Below, one piece after another: positions 38,181 to 47,086 of a DNA stretch of 64,000 bases (position 1 is its first letter; every line of letters begins with the position of its first letter). A program made the translations under genes and the position numbers. Origin of the DNA: CAYQDR01 sp964416315. Lineage in GTDB: Bacteria > Methylomirabilota > Methylomirabilia > Rokubacteriales > DASRDR01. The stretch lies in contig CAYQDR010000009.1 in assembly GCA_964416315.1 (NCBI GenBank), positions 5,366 to 69,365 on the forward strand, given 5' to 3'. The notes under the pieces are model-generated. The model had not been told where the DNA came from. It made no database searches and saw nothing but the letters and a program-made list of their open reading frames with translations.

Positions 38181-39857
38181 ATGCCGTTCATGTCGGGGAA
38201 GCGGGCGTTTCTGGAGCTCCTGCGCCAGGAGGGCGCCGGGTACATATTCGGCAACCCGGGAACGACCGAGCTCCCGCTCATGGACGGCCTCGTCGCCCAG
38301 CCCGGCCTCGCGTACGTCCTCGGCCTCCAGGAGGCCGGCGTCGTCGCCATGGCCGATGGCTACGCCGAGGCGTCGGGGAGGCTCGCGGTCGTCAACGTCC
38401 ACGTCGCCCCGGGGCTCGGCAACGCCCTCGGCATGCTCTACGACGCCCAGCGGGCCGGTGCGCCGCTCCTCGTCACGGCCGGCCAGCACGACCAGAGCTT
38501 CAACTTCACGGAGCCGATCCTCTGGGCGGACCTTCCGCCGATCGCGCGCCCCTTCGTCAAGTGGTCGGCCGAGGTGCGGCGGCTCCAGGACCTTCCGCGG
38601 GCGGTCCACCGCGCGGCCAAGACCGCGCTGGCGCCACCGACCGGCCCGGTGTTCCTCTCGCTCCCGGCCGACGTCCTGAACGCCGAAGGGGACGTGGACC
38701 TGGGCGCCCCGACGCGCGTCGCGCCGGGGCTGCGCGGGGACCGGGCGGCGGTCGAGGCCGCGGCGGCGCTCCTCGCCGCCGCCGAGCGGCCCCTGATCAT
38801 GGCGGGCGACGCGGTGGCGCAGGGCGACGCGCACGCCGAGCTCGTGCGCGTGGCCGAGCTCCTCGGGGCGCCCGTCTACGCCGAGGGGATCGCGAACACC
38901 GCCTCGTTCCCCGCGTCCCACCCGCTCTTCCGGGGGGCGTTCGTCCGCCAGGCGCCGGTGGTCCGCCAGCTCCTGACCCAGACCGACGTGCTCTTCTCGG
39001 TCGGCGCGGATCTCCTCACCCTGTCGCTCCCCTCCGACGTCGAGCCCGTGCCGCCCGACCTCACGATCGTCCACCTCGACACGGACCCGTGGGAGCTCGG
39101 CAAGAACTACCCGGCGCGCGTCGCGATACTCGGCGACCCGAAGGCGACGCTGCCGGACCTCGCCGAGCTGCTGGAGGAGCGGCTCGGTCCCGAGCGCCGC
39201 GCGCGCGCCCGGCAGCGCCTCGAGGAGACGCGCGCGGCCAAGGCGCGGCACCGCGAGGAGCTGGAAGCCCGCGCCCGGGCCGAAGCCCACAGGGTGCCGA
39301 TCACGCCGCTGGCGCTGATGCACGCCGTGGGCGAGGCGCTCCCGCCGGAGGCGGTGGTCGTGGACGAGACGATCTCCTCGGGGGCGGGCCTCCGCACGTT
39401 CCTCCGGTCCAACGACCCGAAGAGCTTCTTCGGCCTGCGGGGCGGGGGGATCGGCTGGGGGCTGCCGGCCGCGATCGGCGTGAAGCTCGCCCTGCCGCAC
39501 CGCCCGGTCGTCGGGCTGATCGGCGACGGGAGTGCCTTGTACACCTGCCAGGCGCTCTGGACGGCCGCCCACTACCGGGTGGCGGTCGTGCTGGTGATCC
39601 TCAACAACGCCTCCTACCGGATCCTCAAGCAGCGGGTCTACGCGATGAAGGGGCTCGCGGCCCAGGCCGATCGCTACATCGGCATGGACCTGGAGGACCC
39701 GCGGGTGGACTTCCCGGCGCTCGCCCAATCGTTCGGCGTCGCGGCCGAGCGCGTCGAGAAGACCTCCGAGGTCGGTCCCGCCCTCGCGCGGGCCCTCGCG
39801 CGGAGCGGTCCGACCCTCATCGACGTCGAGCTGGACCGAACTTTCAAGCCCCACTAG
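38181..39857 (+). CDS. thiamine diphosphate enzyme, benzoylformate decarboxylase/acetolactate synthase-like
   Basis: 558 residues from ATG 38181. Three-domain ThDP layout: N-terminal PYR domain with the catalytic-type Glu in FGNPGTTELPLMD, a central Rossmann domain and C-terminal PP domain with GDGSALYTCQALWTAA and the Asn of ILNNASYRILK. HVAPGLGNALGML and QHDQSF are as in MdlC-type 2-keto acid decarboxylases. The substrate is unknown. It precedes the CoxL-like hydroxylase by 29 bp, so decarboxylation and hydroxylation of one aromatic or keto-acid substrate is conceivable. Confidence 0.88.
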   Translation: MPFMSGKRAFLELLRQEGAGYIFGNPGTTELPLMDGLVAQPGLAYVLGLQEAGVVAMADGYAEASGRLAVVNVHVAPGLGNALGMLYDAQRAGAPLLVTAGQHDQSFNFTEPILWADLPPIARPFVKWSAEVRRLQDLPRAVHRAAKTALAPPTGPVFLSLPADVLNAEGDVDLGAPTRVAPGLRGDRAAVEAAAALLAAAERPLIMAGDAVAQGDAHAELVRVAELLGAPVYAEGIANTASFPASHPLFRGAFVRQAPVVRQLLTQTDVLFSVGADLLTLSLPSDVEPVPPDLTIVHLDTDPWELGKNYPARVAILGDPKATLPDLAELLEERLGPERRARARQRLEETRAAKARHREELEARARAEAHRVPITPLALMHAVGEALPPEAVVVDETISSGAGLRTFLRSNDPKSFFGLRGGGIGWGLPAAIGVKLALPHRPVVGLIGDGSALYTCQALWTAAHYRVAVVLVILNNASYRILKQRVYAMKGLAAQADRYIGMDLEDPRVDFPALAQSFGVAAERVEKTSEVGPALARALARSGPTLIDVELDRTFKPH

Positions 39858-39886
39858 GCTCCGAGGAGTCCCGAGGAGTCGCACGC

Positions 39887-42214
39887 ATGTCCCCAGCGCC
39901 GCGCTTCGTCGGCGCCCACGTGAAGCGCCTCGAGGACCCGCGCCTGATCCAGGGCCAGGCGACCTACCTCGACGACCTGGCCCCGCCGGGCCTCCTCCAC
40001 CTCGTCTTTGTCCGGAGCCCGCACGCCCACGCCCGGATCGCCAAGCCGGACATCGAGGACGCGCGCGCGGAGGCGGGCGTGGCGGCCGTGCTCACGGCGG
40101 CCGACCTCGAGGACCTCGCGCCGAAGCCGATCGCGGTCCAGCCCCCGGGGTTCCGGATCCCCCCGCATCCGCCGCTCGCGGCCGACGCCGTCCGGTACGT
40201 GGGCCAGCCCGTCGTCGCGGTCGTCGCGGCCGACCGGTACCGGGCGCGGGACGCGGCGGACCGTGTCACGGTCGAGTACGAGCCCCTGCCGGCCGTGACG
40301 GATGCGGCGCGGGCCCTCGCGCCGGGGGCGCCGCGCGTCCATCCGACCCTCGACTCCAATCTGGCCTTCGAGCTCTCCTGGCAGAACGGCGACGTGGACG
40401 GCGCCTTCCGGGCGGCGGCGCGCGTCGTCCGGGGGCGCTTCGCCCACCAGCGCCTGGCTCCGATCCCGCTGGAGGCGCGAGGCTGCCTCGCGCACTACCA
40501 GGGCGGACAGCTCACCGTCTGGATCTCGACCCAGATGCCTCACCGGGTCCGGGCCGACGTGTCGGTCGTGCTCGGGCTCCCCGAGCACCGGATCCGGGTG
40601 ATCGCGCCCGAGGTCGGGGGCGGCTTCGGCTGCAAGGCCGGCCTCTACGACGACGAGCTGGTGACGGTGGCGGCCGCGGTGCGGCTCGGACGGCCCGTCA
40701 AGTGGGTCGAGACGCGGAGCGAGAGCCTGCTGGCGACCGCACAGGGCCGGGGGCAGGTCCACGAGGGGGAGCTCGCCGTGGCGGCGGACGGGACGTTCCT
40801 CGGCCTCCGGGTCACCGGGCTCGCGGACCTGGGCGCGTATCCGGAGACCTTCAGCGCGGTCCCGGTGGTCCTCGCCGGGCGCCTCATCACGGGCGCGTAC
40901 CGGATCCCCGCGGCGACCTGCACGGTCCGCGGGGTCTACACCCACAAGACGCCGACGGCACCGTACCGTGGCGCCGGTCGCCCGGAGGGCGCGTACGTGA
41001 TCGAGCGGCTCGCGGATCTCGCGGCGGCGGAGCTCGGGTTCGACCCGGCGGAGATCCGGCGGCGGAACTTCATCCGGCCCGAGGAGTTCCCGTACCGGGT
41101 CCCCTCGGGACTGGTCTTCGACACGGGACGCTATGCGCTGACGCTCGACCGCGCCCTCGAGATGGTGGACTACCGCGCCTTCCGCGCCGAGCAGGTGCGC
41201 CTCCGGCGCGAGGGCCGGTACCTGGGCCTCGGGCTCTCGACCTTCGTCGAGACCGCGGGGACCGGGCCGTCCCGGGCGATGGCGTTCCAGGGATGGGAGT
41301 ACGGGGCCGTCCGCGTCGAGCCCTCGGGGCGCGTGACCGTGCTGACGGGCATCTCGCCGCACGGCCAGGGGCAGGAGACGACCTTCGCCCAGCTCGTCGC
41401 CGACGAGCTCGGCGTGCCGATGGAGGACGTGACGGTCCTCCACGGCGACACGGCCGTTGTCCCGGCCGGGTTCGGAACGGGCGGGAGTCGGGGGACCTGC
41501 GTGGGGGGGACGGCTGTTTACCTCGCGGCCCGGGCGGTTCGAGACAAGGCGCGCCGGCTCGCGGCCCACCTGCTCGAGGCGGCGCCCGAGGACGTCACGT
41601 TCGAAGAGGGCCGGCTCTTCGTGAAGGGCTACCCCGCCCGGGCGCTCGCCTTCCGCGACGTCGCCCGCGAGGCCCACCGCGCGGCGAAGCTTCCGCCGGG
41701 GATGGCGCCGGGGCTCGAGGGATCGAGCGCGTGGGACCCTCCAGATTTGACCGTGCCGTTCGGCGTTTACGTGGCGGTCGTTGAGGTTCTACCCGAGACC
41801 GGCGCGATCCGGCTCCTCCGTTTCGTCGGCGTGGACGACGTCGGGAACGTCCTCTCCCCACTGCTCCTCGAGGGGCAGCTCCACGGCGGCATCGCCCAGG
41901 GGATCGCGGCGGCGCTCCGGGAAGAGGTCGTCTACGATGAGGGCGGGCAGTGCCTGACGGGGACGCTCATGGACTACGCCGTGCCGAAGGCCGACGACCT
42001 CCCGGACTTCGAGCTGGACCGGACGGTCACGCCGACGCCGGTCAACCCGCTCGGCGCGAAGGGCGTGGGGGAAGCCGGGGCGGTGGGAGCCCCGCCGGCG
42101 GTGGTGAACGCGGTCCTCGACGCGCTCGCGCCGTTCGGGGTCCGCGGCCTCGACATGCCGCTGCGGCCGGAACGGATCTGGCGGGCGATCAGGGAAGGGC
42201 GGCGGTTAGCGTGA
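39887..42214 (+). CDS. CoxL/xanthine dehydrogenase-type molybdopterin-binding large subunit
   Basis: 775 residues from ATG 39887. Large-subunit motifs in order: RLEDPRLIQGQATYLDDL, VRSPHAHARI, VGQPVVAVVA, VGGGFGCKAG, TAPYRGAGRPEGAYVIE, GQGQETTFAQ and KGVGEAGAVGAPPAV with the catalytic-base Glu. The active-site loop is PYRGAGR, the form II type, not the AYxCSFR of form I CO dehydrogenases, so CO is not the predicted substrate. No FeS or FAD subunit lies beside it; partners must be encoded elsewhere or shared. It overlaps larC by 4 bp, tying it to the nickel-pincer operon. Confidence 0.92.
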   Translation: MSPAPRFVGAHVKRLEDPRLIQGQATYLDDLAPPGLLHLVFVRSPHAHARIAKPDIEDARAEAGVAAVLTAADLEDLAPKPIAVQPPGFRIPPHPPLAADAVRYVGQPVVAVVAADRYRARDAADRVTVEYEPLPAVTDAARALAPGAPRVHPTLDSNLAFELSWQNGDVDGAFRAAARVVRGRFAHQRLAPIPLEARGCLAHYQGGQLTVWISTQMPHRVRADVSVVLGLPEHRIRVIAPEVGGGFGCKAGLYDDELVTVAAAVRLGRPVKWVETRSESLLATAQGRGQVHEGELAVAADGTFLGLRVTGLADLGAYPETFSAVPVVLAGRLITGAYRIPAATCTVRGVYTHKTPTAPYRGAGRPEGAYVIERLADLAAAELGFDPAEIRRRNFIRPEEFPYRVPSGLVFDTGRYALTLDRALEMVDYRAFRAEQVRLRREGRYLGLGLSTFVETAGTGPSRAMAFQGWEYGAVRVEPSGRVTVLTGISPHGQGQETTFAQLVADELGVPMEDVTVLHGDTAVVPAGFGTGGSRGTCVGGTAVYLAARAVRDKARRLAAHLLEAAPEDVTFEEGRLFVKGYPARALAFRDVAREAHRAAKLPPGMAPGLEGSSAWDPPDLTVPFGVYVAVVEVLPETGAIRLLRFVGVDDVGNVLSPLLLEGQLHGGIAQGIAAALREEVVYDEGGQCLTGTLMDYAVPKADDLPDFELDRTVTPTPVNPLGAKGVGEAGAVGAPPAVVNAVLDALAPFGVRGLDMPLRPERIWRAIREGRRLA

Positions 42215-43413
42215 AGATCGCGTACTTCGACTGCCCGGCGGGCGCGAGCGGCGACATGATCCTGGGCGCGCTCGTGGATGCGGGGTGCCCCCTCGGCGCG
42301 CTGGAAGAGGCCGTCCGCGCCCTCGGCGTCCCCGGCTGGCGGCTCGAGCCGCGGACGGTCGAGCGCGCCGGCCTCCACGGGACCCACCTCGTCGTGGAGA
42401 CCGACCCGGCCGTCCGCTTCCACGACCTCGCCGACCTCCTCGGGCCCATCAAGCGCAGCACCTTGCCCGACCCGTTGAAGGAGCGCGCGTCGGCGATCCT
42501 CCGGCGCCTCGCCGAGGCGGAGGCGCGCGTCCACCGGGTCCCGGTCGAGGCCGTCCACTTCCACGAGGTCGGCGCCCTCGACACGCTGGTGGACGTCGTC
42601 GGCGCCGTGGCCGGCCTCGACGCGCTCGGCGTGGAGGCCGTCTACGTGTCCGCCTTCCCACTCGGCGGTGGAACCGTGGAGACGGCGCACGGCCGTTTGC
42701 CGGTGCCCGCCCCCGCTACGGCTGAGCTCCTGCGCGGCTTCCCCGTGTACGACAACGGCGTCCGCGCCGAGCTCGTCACCCCGACCGGCGCCGCGATCCT
42801 CACGACGCTGGCCACCCACGGGCCCGTTCCGCCGATGACGCTCCGGGCGATCGGCTGGGGCGCCGGGACGCGCCAGCTCGAGACGCCGAACCTCCTCCGC
42901 GTGCTCCTGGGTGAGAGCGGGGCGCCGTCGGGCGCGGAGACGGAGATGCTCGCGGCCGTCGAGACGACGATCGACGACATGTCGCCCCAGCTCTACGAGC
43001 CCCTCATGGAGCGGCTCCTCGAGGCCGGGGCGCTCGACGTGCACCTGACTCCGGTCATCATGAAGCGGAGCCGGCCGGGGATCGTCCTGACCGTGCTCGC
43101 CCCGCCGGACCGGGTCGCGGAGCTCTCGACCCTGCTCTTCCGCGAGACCACGACGATCGGGGTGCGGTGGCGGGAGTTCGAGCGGACGCGGCTCCCGCGG
43201 GAGCTCACGCGAGTCGAGACGTCGGTCGGCCCCGTGACCTTCAAGGTCTCGCGCCTCGGCGGGCGCGTCGTGACGGTGACGCCCGAGTTCGAGGAGGTGC
43301 GGCGGCTCGCGCGCGAGCGCGGCGTGCCGGTGCGCGAGGTGCTCGAGCAGGTCCGCGCGGAAGGGCTTCGGGTACTGGGTGAGCCCGGAGGATCGGGCGG
43401 AAGGGAGAGGTGA
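42211..43413 (+). CDS. larC: nickel-pincer cofactor nickel insertion protein LarC
   Basis: 400 residues from GTG 42211 (VKIAYFDCPAGASGDMILGAL), overlapping the upstream stop (GTGA). Family motifs: VEAVHFHEVGALDTLVDVVG, LGGGTVETAHGRLPVPAPAT, LVTPTGAAIL, VETTIDDMSPQLYEPLMERL, LTPVIMKRSRPG and LFRETTTIGVR. LarC inserts nickel into the thiolated nucleotide using CTP. It is one continuous frame here, whereas the Lactobacillus gene needs a ribosomal frameshift. Confidence 0.95.
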   Translation: MKIAYFDCPAGASGDMILGALVDAGCPLGALEEAVRALGVPGWRLEPRTVERAGLHGTHLVVETDPAVRFHDLADLLGPIKRSTLPDPLKERASAILRRLAEAEARVHRVPVEAVHFHEVGALDTLVDVVGAVAGLDALGVEAVYVSAFPLGGGTVETAHGRLPVPAPATAELLRGFPVYDNGVRAELVTPTGAAILTTLATHGPVPPMTLRAIGWGAGTRQLETPNLLRVLLGESGAPSGAETEMLAAVETTIDDMSPQLYEPLMERLLEAGALDVHLTPVIMKRSRPGIVLTVLAPPDRVAELSTLLFRETTTIGVRWREFERTRLPRELTRVETSVGPVTFKVSRLGGRVVTVTPEFEEVRRLARERGVPVREVLEQVRAEGLRVLGEPGGSGGRER

Positions 43414-43653
43414 ATGGCCGTTCCCGCCATGTATGTGGTGGATGCGGGGCTCGCCGCCGTTTTCATCGGCGGGCTCCTGCTCTTGGCCCTGGCCGTGTGG
43501 TGGTCGAGGACCGGCGACGGGGTCGAAATTCCGCGCGAGCGGTGGCCCGGGCTGGCGAAGGCGGCGGCAGCGGTGGGCTGGGCCCTCTTCGCCGGCGGGA
43601 TCTTCCTCCAGATCCTCGGCCACTTCACGCAGGTCGGGGTCGCGCGCTGGTAG
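43414..43653 (+). CDS. small two-helix membrane protein
   Basis: 79 residues directly abutting the larC stop. Two hydrophobic helices (AAVFIGGLLLLALAVWW and AAAVGWALFAGGIFLQILG) are separated by a charged loop. No family recognised. The tight spacing suggests coexpression with larC. Confidence 0.6.
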   Translation: MAVPAMYVVDAGLAAVFIGGLLLLALAVWWSRTGDGVEIPRERWPGLAKAAAAVGWALFAGGIFLQILGHFTQVGVARW

Positions 43654-43672
43654 CGCGACGGCGAGTGGAAGC

Positions 43673-43702
43673 TTGACGGCCCCGCCCGCTTCCGCCTAGA
43701 CT
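43673..43702 (+). promoter_or_regulatory. promoter of the binding-protein array
   Basis: TTGACG (43673-43678), 18-nt spacer, TAGACT (43697-43702). The -35, spacing and -10 closely match the promoter at 13769-13798. Predicted leader length is about 140 nt. Confidence 0.65.
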
Positions 43703-43783
43703 GCCGCCAAGTTCCGGAGCACGACCGTCCGGCCTCGGAGGAGGCGGTCATCGTCCTCGAGCGGGCTCCTGGACAGTTTTCCG

Positions 43784-43821
43784 ACGCCCCCGGCAGCCAT
43801 CCGAATGGTCGGCGGGGGCGT
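43784..43821 (+). promoter_or_regulatory. leader hairpin upstream of the binding-protein array
   Basis: ACGCCCCCG (43784-43792) pairs perfectly with CGGGGGCGT (43813-43821), with an inner CCAT/ATGG stem. A second, weaker stem GACCG/CGGTC lies near 43722-43748. GAGGAGGG follows as ribosome site. It could be an attenuator or unknown riboswitch; no known class is matched. Confidence 0.45.
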
Positions 43822-43849
43822 TCGTGTATCGGCTGAGGAGGGCACGGGC

Positions 43850-44851
43850 ATGAACCAGCGTGCAGACAGGATCGGCCGGCGCGAATTCCTCGGCGGACTG
43901 GGCGCGGCAGGGCTTGTGGGCTTGTGCGGCGGAACCGTCGCCGCCGAGCCGCCACCCGAGACCCCCCGGGTCCGGCTCTCCCAGATCCCCGGCATCTGTG
44001 TCGCGCCGCAGTTCGTGGCCGAAGAGCTCCTGCGCGCCGAGGGGTTTGCCGATGTCCAGTATGTTCCGGGGCCGGCCACCTATGCTGGCTTCGCGGCTGG
44101 TGCGCTCGACATCAGCATGGCCTTCGTGGCCCCCTTCCTCATCCAGGTAGACGCCGGGGTTCCCATCGTCCTGCTGGCGGGTGTCCACCCCGGGTGCTTC
44201 GAGTTGATCGGGACCGAGCGCGTCCGCTCTATCCGGGACCTGAAGGGGAAGACCGTCGGGGTGTTGTACATGGGGGGTGCTCACCACGTCTTCCTGGCGA
44301 GCATGGCGGCCTATGTCGGCCTCGACCCCGCCAAGGACATCAACTGGTTCACACATCAGCCGAGCGAGTCCGCGCGGCTCCTCACCGAAGGCACGGTGGA
44401 TGCGTTGATGGCGTTCCCGCCGGTGCCTCAAGAGCTCCGGGCCAAGAAGGTCGGCCACGTCGTCGTCAACAGCGCCGTGGACCGGCCCTGGTCGCAGTAC
44501 TTCTGCTGTGTGGTGACCGCCAGCTCGGACTTCGTGCGCAAGTACCCGGTGGCCACCAAGCGAGCCCTGCGGGCGATCCTCAAGGCGACCGACGTCTGCG
44601 CCCGGGAGCCGGAGCGGGCGGCCCGGCGCATCGTCGAGCGGGGATTCACGACAGAGTACGGCTACGCGGTGCAGACGATGAAGGACGTTCCTTACAACCG
44701 ATGGCGCGAGTACAATCCCGAGGACGCGGCGCGTTTCTATGCGCTGCGGCTCCATGAAATCGGCATGATCAAGACGAACCCCCAAAAGCTCATCGCGCAG
44801 GGGACGGACTGGCGGTTCTTGAACGAGCTGAAGAAGGAGCTGAAGGGATGA
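43850..44851 (+). CDS. NMT1/SsuA-type ABC substrate-binding protein, copy 1
   Basis: 333 residues from ATG 43850, after a GAGGAGGG site. Tat signal GRREFLGGLGAAGLVGLCGG with cleavage near AAEPP. The mature part is a cluster-type periplasmic binding protein: IPGICVAPQFVAEELLRAEGF, GALDISMAFVAPF, IRDLKGKTVGV, DALMAFPPVPQELRAKK, DRPWSQYFCC and the C-terminal IAQGTDWRFLNELKKELKG. The ligand is unknown; relatives bind pyrimidines, sulfonates, nitrate or aromatic acids. No permease or ATPase gene accompanies it. The stop overlaps copy 2 (ATGA). Confidence 0.9.
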   Translation: MNQRADRIGRREFLGGLGAAGLVGLCGGTVAAEPPPETPRVRLSQIPGICVAPQFVAEELLRAEGFADVQYVPGPATYAGFAAGALDISMAFVAPFLIQVDAGVPIVLLAGVHPGCFELIGTERVRSIRDLKGKTVGVLYMGGAHHVFLASMAAYVGLDPAKDINWFTHQPSESARLLTEGTVDALMAFPPVPQELRAKKVGHVVVNSAVDRPWSQYFCCVVTASSDFVRKYPVATKRALRAILKATDVCAREPERAARRIVERGFTTEYGYAVQTMKDVPYNRWREYNPEDAARFYALRLHEIGMIKTNPQKLIAQGTDWRFLNELKKELKG

Positions 44852-45849
44852 TCGCCCGACGGCGGGTGCTCGGTGGCCTCGGTGCCGCGGGGGCGGCGCT
44901 GTGGCTCGGGTTGCGGCCGGAGCCGTCGGAGGCGGAACCGCCCCCCGAGACGCCGAGGCTCAGGCTCGTCAAGATCCCGGGGATCTGTGCGGCTCCTCAG
45001 TACGTCGCCGAAACACTCCTCGGGGGCGAGGGGTTTGCCGACGTGCAATACGTCAGGGAGGTAGCGGCCTTCGGGACGGCACCGGGCCTGGCCTCCGGCC
45101 AAGCCGACATCAGCATGGCCTTTGCCGCACCGCTGATCAAGCGAGTGGAGGCGGGAGACCCGGTCGTGATACTGGCCGGGGGTCACGTGGGTTGCTTCGA
45201 GCTGTTCGGAACCGCTCGGGTCCGCGGCATTCGGGACCTGAAGGGCAAGACGGTCGCAGTGCCCGACTTGGCGTCCATCCAATACCTCTTCATCGCCATC
45301 ATGGCCGCGCATGTTGGTCTGGACCCCCGCAAGGATATTCACTTTGTTACGCTCCCCCCGGACGAGGCGATGCGGCGGCTCGCTGACGGGAGGATCGACG
45401 CCTTCCTGGGCTTCTTACCGGACAACCTGGAGCTCCGTGCGAGAAAGATCGGCCACGTCGTCGTCAACAGCGCGGTGGACCGGCCGTGGTCTCAATATTT
45501 CTGCTGCATGGTTGCCGGGAACCGCGAGTTCGTCCGGAAGCATCCGGTGGCGACCAAGCGGGCGCTACGCGCGATCCTGAAGGCGGCCGACGTCTGCGGT
45601 CTCCAGCCCGATCGAGCGGCCCGCTTGCTCGTGGACAAGGGTCACGAGGCCAACTACGAGTACGCGCTCCAGACGATGAAGGATGTGCCCTACGCTCGAT
45701 GGCGCGAGTACGACCCCGAGGACACGGTACGCTTCTATGCGCTCCGCCTCCACGAGGTCGGCATGATCAAGGCGAGCCCCCAGAAGATCATCGCCCAGGG
45801 GACCGACTGGCGCTTCCTCAACGAGCTCAAGAAGGAGCTGAAGGGATGA
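44848..45849 (+). CDS. NMT1/SsuA-type ABC substrate-binding protein, copy 2
   Basis: 333 residues. The Tat-like signal is shorter (ARRRVLGGLGAAGAALWLGL). It shares long invariant blocks with copies 1, 3 and 4 (DRPWSQYFCCMVAGNREFVR, IIAQGTDWRFLNELKK). The ligand-lining region differs: AAPLIKRVEAGDPVVILAGG and GFLPDNLELRARK where the others have PF(L/I)IQVDAG and FPP. That suggests a changed ligand specificity. It is coupled to both neighbours by ATGA overlaps. Confidence 0.9.
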   Translation: MIARRRVLGGLGAAGAALWLGLRPEPSEAEPPPETPRLRLVKIPGICAAPQYVAETLLGGEGFADVQYVREVAAFGTAPGLASGQADISMAFAAPLIKRVEAGDPVVILAGGHVGCFELFGTARVRGIRDLKGKTVAVPDLASIQYLFIAIMAAHVGLDPRKDIHFVTLPPDEAMRRLADGRIDAFLGFLPDNLELRARKIGHVVVNSAVDRPWSQYFCCMVAGNREFVRKHPVATKRALRAILKAADVCGLQPDRAARLLVDKGHEANYEYALQTMKDVPYARWREYDPEDTVRFYALRLHEVGMIKASPQKIIAQGTDWRFLNELKKELKG

Positions 45850-46862
45850 GCCAACGACAGCGAAGCTGGAGTCGGCGGGAGTTCCTGGGTGGGCTGGTCG
45901 CGGGCGCGGGCGGAGTGCTCGGCCTCGGCGGCGAGGCGGCGGCCGCCGAAGCCCCGCCGGAGACGACGAAGCTGCGGCTGGTGCAGATCCCCGGGATCTG
46001 CGTGGCGCCTCAGTACGTGGCCGAGGAGCTGCTGCACACCGAGGGCTTCACGGACGTGGGCTACGTCCAGAAGCCCGGCGCCGAGGGGATCTACAAGGCC
46101 CTCGGCTCGGGCGAAGCCCAGATCAGCATGGCCTTCGCTCCGCCCTTCATCATCCAGGTGGACGCGGGCGAACCGATCGTGCTGCTGGCCGGCGTCCACA
46201 TCGGGTGCTACGAGCTGTTCGGCACGGATCGGGTCCGGGCGATCCGCGACCTCAAGGGGAAGACCGTGGCCGTGCCGGCGTTCGGCTCGCCCCACCACAG
46301 CTTTCTGGCAACCATGATGGCGTACGTCGGCCTCGATCCCCGGAAGGACATCCACTTCGTGGTGCATTCTCCTGTGGAGGCGATGCAGCTTCTGGCCGAG
46401 GGGAAGATCGACGCGCTCATGACCTTCCCGCCGTTCGGGCAGGAGATGCGGGCGAAGAAGATCGGCCACGTCGTGGTGAGCAGCGTGGTAGACCGGCCCT
46501 GGTCCCAGTACTTCTGCTGCATCGTCGCCGGGAACCGTGAGTTCGTCCGCAAGAATCCGGTCGCGACCAAGCGAGCCATCCGCGCGATCCTAAAGGCCTC
46601 GAACATCTGCGCGACCGAGCCGGCGCGCGCCGCCCAGCTCCTCGTGGACAAGGGCTTCGCCAAGGTCTACGACTATGCCCTCCAGACGATGAAGGAGCTG
46701 CCCTACGGGAAGTGGCGCGACTACAACCCGGAGGATTCCATCCGCTTCTACGCCCTCCGGCTCCACGAAGCCGGGATGATCAAGTCGAGCCCGCAGAAGA
46801 TCATTGCCCAGGGCACGGACTGGCGGTTCCTCGACGAGCTGAAGCAGGAGCTGAAGGGGTGA
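45846..46862 (+). CDS. NMT1/SsuA-type ABC substrate-binding protein, copy 3
   Basis: 338 residues with a clear Tat signal WSRREFLGGLVAGAGGVLGL. Binding-protein blocks as in copy 1 (IPGICVAPQYVAEELLHTEGF, FIIQVDAGEPIVLLAGVHIG, DALMTFPPFGQEMRAKK, VDRPWSQYFCCIVAGNREFV). The stop overlaps the GTG of a small gene of the nucleotidyltransferase cassette (GTGA). Confidence 0.9.
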   Translation: MSQRQRSWSRREFLGGLVAGAGGVLGLGGEAAAAEAPPETTKLRLVQIPGICVAPQYVAEELLHTEGFTDVGYVQKPGAEGIYKALGSGEAQISMAFAPPFIIQVDAGEPIVLLAGVHIGCYELFGTDRVRAIRDLKGKTVAVPAFGSPHHSFLATMMAYVGLDPRKDIHFVVHSPVEAMQLLAEGKIDALMTFPPFGQEMRAKKIGHVVVSSVVDRPWSQYFCCIVAGNREFVRKNPVATKRAIRAILKASNICATEPARAAQLLVDKGFAKVYDYALQTMKELPYGKWRDYNPEDSIRFYALRLHEAGMIKSSPQKIIAQGTDWRFLDELKQELKG

Positions 46863-47086
46863 GCACCGGGCCGACTCCGAACCTGTCGGGGATGGAAGTC
46901 GTCCATCCCGAGGTCTCGAGGATCCTCCAGGCGAAGCCTGGCGTGGAGCGACTCCGGCTCGCCCACGAGGCCTGGGAACTGGCGCGGATGCGACTGACCG
47001 CGTTCCTTGCGGCGCGCCACCCGCACTGGAGCGAGGACCGGGTCCGGCAGGAAGTGGCGCGGAGACTCCGCCGTGACGCAGGCTGA
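46859..47086 (+). CDS. small helical protein paired with a nucleotidyltransferase
   Basis: 75 residues from GTG 46859. Predicted helical, with ERLRLAHEAWELARMRLTAF and ARHPHWSEDRVRQEVARRLRR. Small proteins of this kind (heptad-like helix then a ...P.W.E..v..e...R motif) commonly sit just upstream of nucleotidyltransferase genes of the next type. It may be an antitoxin or accessory factor; this is inference from pairing. It overlaps both neighbours. Confidence 0.65.
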   Translation: MSTGPTPNLSGMEVVHPEVSRILQAKPGVERLRLAHEAWELARMRLTAFLAARHPHWSEDRVRQEVARRLRRDAG

